Positions 1 to 6,007 of a DNA stretch of 9,402 nucleotides are shown in pieces. Under the pieces are notes generated by a model, which worked only from the letters and a program-made list of their open reading frames with translations, was not told the origin of the DNA and made no database searches. Every line of letters starts with the position of its first letter. Within the stretch, counting starts at the first letter, position 1. The stretch is from NCBI GenBank assembly GCA_014871605.1, contig WGSQ01000064.1, forward strand, positions 1 through 9,402, given 5' to 3'. The DNA is from Collinsella sp. GTDB lineage: Bacteria > Actinomycetota > Coriobacteriia > Coriobacteriales > Coriobacteriaceae. Both the position numbers and the translations under genes were made by a program.

Positions 1-378
1 ACCTTCCGCCCCGAGTTCCTCAACCGTATCGACGATATCGTGGTGTTCCATCCGCTCGGCATGGCGCAGATCGAGAAGATCGTCGACATCCAGCTCGCCG
101 ACGTCCGCGCGCGTCTGGCCAAGGAGCGCATGACGCTGGCCATCACCCCGGCGGCCAAGCAGATGCTCGCCGTGGGCGGCCTGGACCCGGTCTTTGGTGC
201 CCGTCCGCTCAAGCGTCTGGTTCAGCGCGAGGTCGTGGATGCCATCGCCGCCGCTATCATCGACGGCACGGTGCGTGAGGGCGATCAGGTGACGGTCGAT
301 GTCGACAAGGACGGCGGCTTTACCGTCGTGTGCGACAACACGCCGGCGGCCACCTACGAAGTCCCCGACGCCGAGTAG
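1..378 (+). CDS. clpB: ATP-dependent chaperone ClpB, C-terminal fragment (5' end outside window)
   Basis: The reading frame is open from base 1 and gives the last 125 residues of a ClpB/Hsp104 protein. ClpB is a cytoplasmic hexameric AAA+ disaggregase that pulls proteins out of aggregates together with DnaK. The fragment begins in the second AAA+ domain with FRPEFLNRIDD, which contains the arginine-finger region (R9 of the fragment). It continues through the small C-terminal subdomain with the sensor-2 motif GARPLKR (about residues 66-72). The phrases VDIQL and DPVFGARPLKR fit ClpB better than ClpA, ClpC or ClpX, and there is no SspB- or ClpP-loop-bearing extension. The frame ends with TAG followed by a terminator, so this is the last gene of its transcript. 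Codon use is GC-rich and ordinary for the window. The gene is cut only by the window edge, with no sign of damage. Confidence 0.93.
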   Translation, partial: TFRPEFLNRIDDIVVFHPLGMAQIEKIVDIQLADVRARLAKERMTLAITPAAKQMLAVGGLDPVFGARPLKRLVQREVVDAIAAAIIDGTVREGDQVTVDVDKDGGFTVVCDNTPAATYEVPDAE

Positions 379-420
379 ATTTTGGGCCGGCTTTAAAACC
401 GCCCCTCATCGCAAAACGCC

Positions 421-457
421 AAGGGCGGCGGATCCAATTGGGTTCGCCGCCCTTTTT
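421..457 (+). terminator. Intrinsic terminator after clpB
   Basis: A perfect 10-bp stem, AAGGGCGGCG (421-430) with CGCCGCCCTT (445-454), is followed by a T run at 453-457. Further weak pairs extend into the spacer, leaving a loop around CAATTG. It lies 43 bases past the clpB stop codon, as expected for Rho-independent termination. Confidence 0.9.
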
Positions 458-507
458 CGTGCGACAATCGATGATGCCGAACGGATGCGATGTAAGGAGC
501 TATGCAG

Positions 508-681
508 ATGAAAGACGAGATCAAGACAAGCGCGCCGGCGCCCAGGCCCACGTCCAAACCGGCGCCCAAGCCGCGCGACCCCTACATCCGTGCCGAGAAC
601 GAGGACGATGACGGTTACGACCCCTACAGCGACCGACGCCCCGAGCGCGAGCCGATGTTCGAAGCTGACCCGTGGCGCTAA
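508..681 (+). CDS. Small proline-rich acidic protein, 57 residues, function unknown
   Basis: This 57-codon frame starts at ATG 508 and ends with TAA. A good ribosome binding site, AAGGAG at 494-499, lies 8 bases upstream of ATG 508. The in-frame ATG at 502 is only 2 bases from that site, so 508 is preferred. The protein has a basic, Ala/Pro-rich first part with a repeated PAPxP-type pattern (residues 9-22). An acidic stretch follows (NEDDDGYDPYSD, residues 31-42), and the end is DPWR. There is no signal peptide, membrane segment or cysteine, so it is probably cytoplasmic and largely disordered. It starts 50 bases after the clpB terminator and would need its own promoter, but no convincing -35/-10 pair is visible. 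GC content and codon choice match the host, which supports a real gene. I do not recognise a family. Confidence 0.6.
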   Translation: MKDEIKTSAPAPRPTSKPAPKPRDPYIRAENEDDDGYDPYSDRRPEREPMFEADPWR

Positions 682-715
682 TTGCATCAAGTAGCTAATT
701 TGGCGATGATTTTCT

Positions 716-745
716 GGGACGGGGTAGTCAAAAAAGTCCCGTCCC
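716..745. repeat. GC-rich dyad GGGACGGG ... CCCGTCCC
   Basis: A perfect 8-bp inverted repeat, GGGACGGG (716-723) with CCCGTCCC (738-745), encloses a 14-base loop containing AGTC-AAAAA-AGTC. It sits 34 bases after the small ORF. No T run follows the stem on either strand, because the A/T run is in the loop, so it is not a standard terminator. Its GGGACG core resembles the hairpin at 8801-8836, which suggests a dispersed intergenic element. Confidence 0.55.
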
Positions 746-827
746 AAATCGACTGCCCAGGGAGTCGCATTCGAGCTTGGTTGTCCTCTCAGCCACTCGG
801 CATCCTTCGAGCAGAAATAGTGAAAAA

Positions 828-915
828 CTTGCTTAAGTGTTAATCAAGTCAGACATAATCTTGCTCTCTAATTAATCAAGAACCGCTATAATTTTGATTA
901 GCTAGAGAGCAAGAT
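828..915 (+). promoter_or_regulatory. ATPase gene control region with three copies of a CTTGCT-N6-(T)TAATCAA element
   Basis: Copy 1 (828-848, plus) and copy 2 (860-880, plus) share CTTGCT, a 6-base gap and TTAATCAAG. They lie 32 bp apart, about three helical turns, and match at 15 of 21 positions. Copy 3 (893-913, minus) matches copy 2 at 18 of 21. Copies 2 and 3 therefore form an imperfect 22-bp inverted repeat (858-879 and 894-915, 20 of 22 paired). A perfect -10 box, TATAAT at 887-892, sits in its 14-base spacer. No good -35 box is at the right distance; TTGCTC at 861-866 is 20 bases upstream. The layout suggests a repressor or autoregulator covering the promoter. GGAG at 917-920, 4 bases before ATG 925, serves as the ribosome binding site. 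Confidence 0.65.
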
Positions 916-924
916 TGGAGAATC

Positions 925-2277
925 ATGGCATTCAACGACTTGATCGCCCAGAAAATAAAGGACTTTGAACAGCAGGGGGTTCCGCAGGTCTTTGAGCGAG
1001 ACCTTGATCTAGGAAACCCACAGGAGCCAAAGCGCGACAACATCGTAAATGTGATTGTGGGGGCCCGCCGTTGTGGAAAGACGTATCGCTTGTATCAGGA
1101 GATGCGGCGGCTTCAGAGCCGGGGCGTCGAGCTTGACCGGATGCTTTACTTCAATTTTGAGGATGAGCGCTTGCGCCCGTATGAGCCATCGCTGCTGGCG
1201 GACGTGCTCGACACGTTCTATGCGCTGTATCCTGCTGCTCGAACCGAGGGCGCTTACATTTTCTTTGACGAGATCCAAGAAATTCCCGAATGGGGCGCGT
1301 TTCTGCGGCGTGTAGTCGATACGGAGAAAGCGACCGTCTATGTGACGGGATCTTCTTCTAAGATGCTGTCCTCAGAACTTAAGAGCGAGTTCAGGGGTCG
1401 TTCTCTTGTGCGAGAGCTTTTTCCGTTGAGTTTTTCGGAATACGTTCGATATAAGACGGGGAGTGTTCCCGAGCCAGATGCGACCTTTTCCCCGAGCGAT
1501 GCAGCGCTGCTTCGACATCATCTGATCGGGTATCTTGAACAAGGGGGATTCATCGCGACACTTGAGCAGACGCCTGCAGACGCGATTCAGCTGCTACAGG
1601 AATATGCTTCGCGAACGGTCGCCATGGACGTCGTTGAACGTTACGACGTCAAGAACCCTCGCCTGGCATCGCTGTTCTTGACGCGGTGTATGGCATCTTC
1701 GGGACGAGAGCTGTCAGTGAACAAAGTGTACAACGAGTTCAAGAGCAGACAGATACCCGTCAGTCGTAATTCTCTCAGCGATTTACTTGAGTATTATGAG
1801 GACGCCTACCTGTTATTTTCTGTGCCGGAGTTCACGCGTTCACTGGCAAATAACATGCGGTCTGCGTCTAAGGTCTACGCTGTCGACCCTGCGATGTTTG
1901 GAGCATTCTCTCCGGCATCGGCATTGGACCAGGGCCAGAGGCTCGAGACCGCAGTGTTCAATGCGCTAAGAAGAAGGACTCCCGCGGTGAGGACCGGCTC
2001 GGTCTGCCGCCTGCTGATCAAAGAGAAGAGCAAAAGCCATGAGGTGGACTTTGTGGCTGGGGACGCGCTTCTCATGCGGGCTTATAGCCTGATTCAGGTA
2101 AGTGCGGATATGGCAAGTGAGAAAACGCGCGAGCGCGAAATTGCCGCGCTTGATGCCTCGATGGCCCAGTTCGATCTTGGCGAGTCGGCAATCGTTACCA
2201 TGGATGAACAGACCGATATTCCATGCGAGCACGGTGTGGTCCACGTTGTGCCCGCATGGAAGTGGCTCCTTGCCTAA
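925..2277 (+). CDS. AAA family ATPase with DUF4143-type C-terminal domain
   Basis: The protein has 450 residues, typical for the AAA_14/DUF4143 ATPase family common in bacteria and archaea. Their cellular role is mostly unproven; some are thought to act in toxin-antitoxin, defence or mobile-element biology. The Walker A motif GARRCGKT lies at residues 46-53, the family motif FNFED at 76-80, Walker B YIFFDE at 111-116, a sensor-like TGSS at 141-144, and FRGRS with likely finger arginines at 156-160. LFPLSFSEY follows at 165-173. The C-terminal third carries the family hallmark of a nuclease-like fold: VDPAMFGAF, then GQRLETAVFNALR and later HEVDFVAG. Whether it cuts DNA is not known. No signal peptide or membrane segment is seen. 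The start at ATG 925 fits GGAG upstream and the ATG right after the repeat-flanked promoter. GC content is near 50 percent in sampled lines, against about 70 percent in the flavoprotein gene, which suggests horizontal transfer. It is monocistronic and converges on the next gene. Confidence 0.85.
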   Translation: MAFNDLIAQKIKDFEQQGVPQVFERDLDLGNPQEPKRDNIVNVIVGARRCGKTYRLYQEMRRLQSRGVELDRMLYFNFEDERLRPYEPSLLADVLDTFYALYPAARTEGAYIFFDEIQEIPEWGAFLRRVVDTEKATVYVTGSSSKMLSSELKSEFRGRSLVRELFPLSFSEYVRYKTGSVPEPDATFSPSDAALLRHHLIGYLEQGGFIATLEQTPADAIQLLQEYASRTVAMDVVERYDVKNPRLASLFLTRCMASSGRELSVNKVYNEFKSRQIPVSRNSLSDLLEYYEDAYLLFSVPEFTRSLANNMRSASKVYAVDPAMFGAFSPASALDQGQRLETAVFNALRRRTPAVRTGSVCRLLIKEKSKSHEVDFVAGDALLMRAYSLIQVSADMASEKTREREIAALDASMAQFDLGESAIVTMDEQTDIPCEHGVVHVVPAWKWLLA

Positions 2278-2350
2278 TCATCTATGGACCTGTGGGGTCA
2301 GGACCTCCTGGCTCCTTCATCACGGTTGGGGAGCACCTTGCTGCGCCAGG

Positions 2351-3847
2351 CTAGTCCTGGGCTTTGATACTCGGCAGGAGAATCTGGGCGAGGTAGTCGG
2401 TCTCGAGTTTGGTCGCGGCGTCGGCTTTGCCGTCTTTGCCGACCAGTACGTTCTTGATCTGGCTATACGTATAGCGGTTGCCGGTCGTAAGCTCGACAAG
2501 CTCAATGGCCGTGTCCATGGGGTAGGTCGACACGGGATTCTGGGTGCGCCCGTTGATAGTCTGGGGCACCACGTACGGATAGACGGGGCCGCTGGCATAG
2601 ACGGTATAACCGTTGCCCAGGCTGACCGTGCCCAAAACCGTATCGCCGTCATCGGGCGTAAAGGTCTCGCCATCGCGCACGGCGACGAGCGTCACGAGCG
2701 GCGTATTGGCGTCGTCGCCCAGATAGATGCATAGCGTGCTGCCGTTTTGCCAAGTTGCGACCTTGCCGTACCACTCGACGGGAATATCGAGCTGGTAGAG
2801 GTCGGTTGCCTTGTGGCGAGCGTCAGCATCACGGGATGCCTGTGCCTTTTGCGCGCTCACGGCATTGACGGCGGCGTCGCGCCGCGCGGTTGCTGCCTGC
2901 TGGAGCACTTTGGCAGCCGCGGCGGAGCTCGCGCCGCCTTCCTCGGCATACTTGGCGGCGGCATCGATCTGGTCGTCAGTCACCGTGTTGGCCGAAGGCA
3001 CTTTGAGCTTAAAGGTGGCCTGGGCACTTAAATCCTGTCCATCGCTCTTAACGGTGACCTGCGTCTTGGTGGTCGGGACGGTATAGATGGTGCCGTCGGC
3101 CGCGATGGGGGAGGCGGCGATGGAGAACGTGTAATCGCCGGGCAGCAGCTTAATGCCGCGACCATGCTCGTCAACGTAGAGCGTTTCGCTCACGGAGGAG
3201 CCATCAGCGTCCTGACCACTCACCTGTACGGGAATCTTGGAGCCGGTAGAACAGTCGAGGCCCGCGGCATGCACGCCAATCTGCACCGACATCATGGTAT
3301 GGGCGTTTGCGGCAAGCACGGCAGCCTGCTCTTGTTGATATCCGTTCCAGGCAGCATAGCCTGCGCCGCCGGCAACAAGCGCGACGGCTACGACGCCGGC
3401 AACCATCAGATTGCGGCGCTTGGGCGACATTTTGCGATGGCGAACCTCGGCCTCGCGTGCCGAGGGAACGGACGGCAGGGGAATATCGCCCATGGCGATG
3501 GTCTCGTCCACGGCAGGCGCAGAGCCTAAGCCAGGGAGCTCGCGGGTCAGCGAATCTTCGGCCGGCAAGTTGTCGAGCAAGATGGTTTCCTCGCTCGTGT
3601 CGGATTCGGGCTGGTCGTCGGCCTCGCATTCGGTGTCTTCGTGATCTGCCTCATCTTCGGCAGGCTCAACGTCGTCTGCATCCTGATCATCGGACTGCGC
3701 CTCGGCTTCCGACTCATCCTGCACATCAACGCCCGAATCGTCAAACGCAATCTCATCAAGTGAAATCCGGTCTAGGCTCTCCAGGGCTTCGGCACTCGCT
3801 TCTGCATCTTGGGCCGCATCCTCTTGGCCCATCGTCTCATCATTCAT
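2351..3847 (-). CDS. Single-pass membrane protein with acidic cytoplasmic N-terminus and extracytoplasmic domains, function unknown
   Basis: The protein has 498 residues. Residues 1-135 are very rich in Asp and Glu and low in complexity, so likely disordered. A basic cluster (RHRKMSPKRR, 136-145) precedes one hydrophobic segment (about 147-167), which predicts a cytoplasmic N-terminus and an outside C-terminus. Residues about 186-283 look like a beta-sandwich, with a GIKLLPGDYTFSI phrase typical of carboxypeptidase-regulatory or PEGA-like folds. Residues about 290-348 are an Ala-rich helical, possibly coiled-coil linker. Residues about 354-465 form a second domain beginning LDIPVEWYGKV, which resembles a recurring extracellular domain of Coriobacteriia surface proteins (from memory). 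Cysteines are C74, C199 and C373; the last two could pair outside the cell. The start at 3847 has GGGGGA (3851-3856) close upstream; spacing is short. It is read alone, behind the terminator of the DUF5692 gene. A role in envelope sensing or surface anchoring is possible but unproven. Confidence 0.75.
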   Translation of the reverse strand: MNDETMGQEDAAQDAEASAEALESLDRISLDEIAFDDSGVDVQDESEAEAQSDDQDADDVEPAEDEADHEDTECEADDQPESDTSEETILLDNLPAEDSLTRELPGLGSAPAVDETIAMGDIPLPSVPSAREAEVRHRKMSPKRRNLMVAGVVAVALVAGGAGYAAWNGYQQEQAAVLAANAHTMMSVQIGVHAAGLDCSTGSKIPVQVSGQDADGSSVSETLYVDEHGRGIKLLPGDYTFSIAASPIAADGTIYTVPTTKTQVTVKSDGQDLSAQATFKLKVPSANTVTDDQIDAAAKYAEEGGASSAAAAKVLQQAATARRDAAVNAVSAQKAQASRDADARHKATDLYQLDIPVEWYGKVATWQNGSTLCIYLGDDANTPLVTLVAVRDGETFTPDDGDTVLGTVSLGNGYTVYASGPVYPYVVPQTINGRTQNPVSTYPMDTAIELVELTTGNRYTYSQIKNVLVGKDGKADAATKLETDYLAQILLPSIKAQD

Positions 3848-3982
3848 ACATCCCCCAAGCTCAATATCGGGACAACAATGTACCCAAAATTGGGGTCACA
3901 TAGAGCTGTCAGGCGATTGGAAATCTGATTTTATCTGTGAGAGAGGTTTTGCATATGTGCGTGAATGCGCGCAACAACAAAA
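3848..3982 (-). promoter_or_regulatory. Upstream region of the membrane protein gene
   Basis: About 135 bases separate the gene start from the preceding terminator and should contain the promoter. An interrupted dyad, TGTACCC (3879-3885) with GGGTCACA (3893-3900), lies 32-53 bases before the start codon and could be an operator. I find no convincing -35/-10 pair on the minus strand, so the promoter itself is not assigned. Confidence 0.35.
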
Positions 3983-4017
3983 AGCCCCGGAAAGCGGACG
4001 AATCGCTTTCCGGGGCT
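3980..4017 (-). terminator. Intrinsic terminator after the DUF5692-type gene
   Basis: Read on the minus strand, a perfect 14-bp stem (4004-4017 with 3983-3996, AGCCCCGGAAAGCG type) encloses a 7-base loop. It is followed by a T run (plus-strand A run at about 3978-3983). It starts 68 bases past the stop codon of the gene at 4085-5092. The T run is on the minus-strand side only, so it ends the TetR-DUF5692 transcript. Confidence 0.9.
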
Positions 4018-4084
4018 GCGCATGACGCGCGATTGCGGCATCGGCTAAGTTTGCCTACATCCAAATGTGGACGGAATAAACATG

Positions 4085-5092
4085 TTACTCGGCGTGCGCG
4101 TAATCAACCTTGGCGCGGCGAGCAGTAGCCTTCTCCCAATCGCTGGTGCCCTCAAAGACATCCTGCTTGTAGGGATTGCGGCCGAGCTTCTTGGCGCGGT
4201 AGGCGATGTAGATGATCGCGGCGACGTTGGCGATCAGCGCAGCGATCGAGACCGCGGTAGCGGCGCCGGGGTCGAGCGTGGAGTGGGTCACAAAGATGGA
4301 CTCCTCCTGGAAGTACGGGAACACCTGGGCAAACATGCACCAAATGGCCAGCGTAAAGGCGCGGTTCTGGATCCAGCCGCCCTTGTTCCAGATAAAGGCG
4401 GCGACGGTGGGCGCCAGAAGCAGCGCAAAGCCGCAGAACCAGGAGTGGGTGGGCAGGCAGTTGTAGGTGTAGCAGAAGTTCCAGATATCGTAGGCGATGA
4501 TGTAGACCCAGGTCATATCGGGCCACAGCATGTCGGTCTGATCCTCGGAGGCGTAGACGCTCCACCAACCGGTCATGCAGAAGATGTTGATGATACCGGC
4601 GATGCCGTTGAACACGTTGTTCCAGCCGGCCAGCTGCGTAGCACCTTCGGAGGTGACCCAGGTGGACTCGCCCAGGACAAAGAAGTGATAGGCGCTCTCA
4701 AAGTCGGACACGACGGCGATCATGATGTTGATGGCGACGATCACAAACGGCCATGCGCGGAACCAATGCGCCTTGCCAATCTTGCCCCACTGGTACTTAA
4801 TGGCAATGAAGCCCCAGCAACCGGCCAGCGCCGCGTATACCTTGGCGTAGTGGAACCAGCTGTTCTGGTACACATGGGTGGGGTTGGTGAGCGCCCACTC
4901 GGCACCCTGCGAGACGCCGATGGCGATGGCGACGCAGTAGATGGTCATGGCCAGCGGAGCCACGCCAAAGATGATTGCCGCGCCCAGCTTGGTGCGGCGG
5001 CCGACCTCGTTGAGCACGATCAGGCCAATAAAGACCATGGCCCAGCCGGCCCAGTGGATAAGGGTATCGCTACCCCAAATATCGAACAGCAT
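4085..5092 (-). CDS. Polytopic, Trp-rich membrane protein, DUF5692-type
   Basis: The protein has 335 residues and about nine predicted membrane spans, roughly at 11-29, 37-60, 84-100, 113-129, 155-175, 192-210, 216-235, 244-262 and 279-299. A charged cytoplasmic-looking tail follows (RAKKLGRNPYKQ onward). I recognise it as resembling the DUF5692 family, known to me from Coriobacteriia and without assigned function; this comes from recall, not a search. It is remarkable for 21 tryptophans (about 6 percent). They include many WxxW-like and aromatic clusters such as TGWWSVY (174-180) and YDIWNFCYTYNC (201-212), which could line a binding site for an aromatic or planar ligand. AAAGGAG (5105 to 5099) lies 6 bases before ATG 5092, a strong ribosome binding site. 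It follows the TetR gene by 63 bases on the same strand, so the two are probably co-transcribed. Transport, sensing or redox partnership with the divergent flavoprotein are possible roles. Confidence 0.8.
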   Translation of the reverse strand: MLFDIWGSDTLIHWAGWAMVFIGLIVLNEVGRRTKLGAAIIFGVAPLAMTIYCVAIAIGVSQGAEWALTNPTHVYQNSWFHYAKVYAALAGCWGFIAIKYQWGKIGKAHWFRAWPFVIVAINIMIAVVSDFESAYHFFVLGESTWVTSEGATQLAGWNNVFNGIAGIINIFCMTGWWSVYASEDQTDMLWPDMTWVYIIAYDIWNFCYTYNCLPTHSWFCGFALLLAPTVAAFIWNKGGWIQNRAFTLAIWCMFAQVFPYFQEESIFVTHSTLDPGAATAVSIAALIANVAAIIYIAYRAKKLGRNPYKQDVFEGTSDWEKATARRAKVDYAHAE

Positions 5093-5155
5093 GCTGCTCT
5101 CCTTTCACACAGCCGCGGCCCCTCTTCTGATCGCGGGCAGTTTGGCCAAATGTCG

Positions 5156-5818
5156 TCAGTTCTGGGGCTTGCGCTCCGGATACTTGGCGGTATAGCCCTC
5201 GATGTGGAGTGTCGAGGCGATGATTTCCTTGACCGTCTCGTCGGGCACATCGGGGTGAGTGCGGATATACATCAACAACCCCATGATGAGGGTGTAGAAC
5301 GTCTCGTAGACATGGTCGATGCGTAGCTCATGATGGGCGGCAAAATCCACCACGGTGGTGTCGCAGATATACTGCGCCACACGCTGGACCACGTTGTGCA
5401 AAAAGCCGCCGTAGAGCGCGCCGCTGCTTGAGGTGAGCGTACTCGGCAGCTCGTGGCCGCTGACGACCAGGCGCTTAAAGAGCGGGGCGACGGTGTCGAG
5501 TGCGCCCTCGATATCACCGACGGTGCGGTTGGCATTCCACTGCTCGAGCTCGGAGATAAAACCGTCGATCGCCTCGTCCATGACGGCGGTGACAGCGGCG
5601 TCCATGTCGGCAAAGTAGTGGTAGAACAATGAGCGCGTGCAGCCGGCTCGCTTGGTCACGGCCGAGACGGATAGATGCGACACGCCTAGCTCAGAGCTCA
5701 CGGTGCGCACGGCGGCGAGGATCTCGCGACGGCGTTCGTCGCCCGTCAAGCGCTTTGCCGCGCTATCGGATGCGGGGACGGCATCGACCACAGAGGTATC
5801 TGCTGTGTTGTTGCTCAT
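5156..5818 (-). CDS. TetR/AcrR family transcriptional regulator
   Basis: The protein has 220 residues, normal for TetR repressors, which bind DNA as dimers and let go when a small ligand occupies the C-terminal domain. After a disordered leader of about 25 residues, the DNA-binding domain spans about 28-75: RREILAAVRTVSSELG, then SVSAVTKRAGCTRSLFYHYF with the classic YxYF ending of the recognition region. The rest is helical and variable, as expected of a ligand and dimer domain. ATG 5818 has GAAAGG (5833 to 5828) 9 bases upstream. The gene heads an operon with the DUF5692-type gene and is divergent from the flavoprotein gene. Palindromes in the shared upstream region are its likely operators. 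Its ligand is unknown; a substrate or product of the flavoprotein is the natural guess. Confidence 0.9.
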   Translation of the reverse strand: MSNNTADTSVVDAVPASDSAAKRLTGDERRREILAAVRTVSSELGVSHLSVSAVTKRAGCTRSLFYHYFADMDAAVTAVMDEAIDGFISELEQWNANRTVGDIEGALDTVAPLFKRLVVSGHELPSTLTSSSGALYGGFLHNVVQRVAQYICDTTVVDFAAHHELRIDHVYETFYTLIMGLLMYIRTHPDVPDETVKEIIASTLHIEGYTAKYPERKPQN

Positions 5819-5876
5819 GTTTTGCCGCCTTTCATCCTCTTTTGCCTGACCGTTCGCCTAACAGTCTTGAATATTG

Positions 5877-5891
5877 TTGACGGTTCGTCAA
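5877..5891. promoter_or_regulatory. Putative TetR operator 1, TTGACGGTTCGTCAA
   Basis: This is a perfect 6-bp inverted repeat around a 3-base centre, GTT. It lies 58 bases upstream of the TetR start and 116 bases upstream of the flavoprotein start. It shares the pattern TTGAC-N5-GTCAA with operator 2, whose centre is 23 bp away. The position in the divergent promoter region supports a TetR binding site; binding itself is inferred. Confidence 0.7.
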
Positions 5892-5899
5892 TACTATTT

Positions 5900-5914
5900 T
5901 TGACACAATGTCAA
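5900..5914. promoter_or_regulatory. Putative TetR operator 2, TTGACACAATGTCAA
   Basis: This is a perfect 6-bp inverted repeat around CAA with the same TTGAC-N5-GTCAA frame as operator 1. Each arm reads TTGACA, identical to a consensus -35 box. No matching -10 box lies at standard spacing on the plus strand, so operator function is the better reading. Confidence 0.7.
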
Positions 5915-6007
5915 CTAATGGCGGGTGAACGGCATGGGGGCATGCCCGGCCTGCAAAAAAGAGGGGTGCCGCGGTCTCGCCGGGCTGTGGCAAGAGAAGG
6001 GACAACC

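Larger units (their letters stand above)
682..924. other. AT-rich intergenic region upstream of the ATPase gene
   Basis: This stretch of about 240 bases separates the small ORF from the ATPase gene. It contains the GGGACGGG dyad (716-745), a featureless middle part (about 746-827) with no frame I can support, and the repeat-bearing promoter region (828-915). The last 100 bases are strikingly AT-rich compared with the rest of the window. Confidence 0.6.
5819..6007. promoter_or_regulatory. Divergent control region between TetR and flavoprotein genes
   Basis: This 189-bp region must drive both directions. It holds two 15-bp palindromes (5877-5891 and 5900-5914) and a weaker copy (5846-5860). 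For the plus strand, TTGAAT (5867-5872) and AATACT (5890-5895) with 17-base spacing are a weak promoter candidate overlapped by the first palindrome. The leader of about 90 bases before the flavoprotein start contains a 7-bp stem, GCCCGGC (5944-5950) with GCCGGGC (5979-5985), and a 10-bp palindrome GGGCATGCCC (5938-5947). Minus-strand promoter hexamers are not clear. Confidence 0.7.

Noticed and set aside
858..915. An invertible promoter (phase-variable switch) in front of the ATPase gene
   Set aside because: The inverted arms are only 14 bases apart, too close for usual site-specific inversion, and no recombinase gene is nearby; an operator fits better.
2278..2350. A bidirectional terminator between the convergent ATPase and membrane protein genes
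   Set aside because: Only weak 4-5 bp stems (for example CCAGG 2346-2350 with CCTGG 2356-2360) without T runs are present.
3937..4128. A 63-codon plus-strand frame between the two minus-strand genes
   Set aside because: It runs across the strong terminator stem and into the DUF5692-type gene; no good ribosome binding site or sensible protein.
4067..5326. A long plus-strand open frame opposite the DUF5692-type and TetR genes
   Set aside because: It is antisense to two well-supported genes, is rich in Gly/Asp/His as expected of a shadow frame in GC-rich DNA, and crosses both genes and their spacer.
5822..6007. An upstream in-frame extension of the flavoprotein coding region
   Set aside because: It would run through the palindromes and leader hairpin and adds a low-quality basic peptide; ATG 6008 has a proper ribosome binding site and begins a sensible protein.
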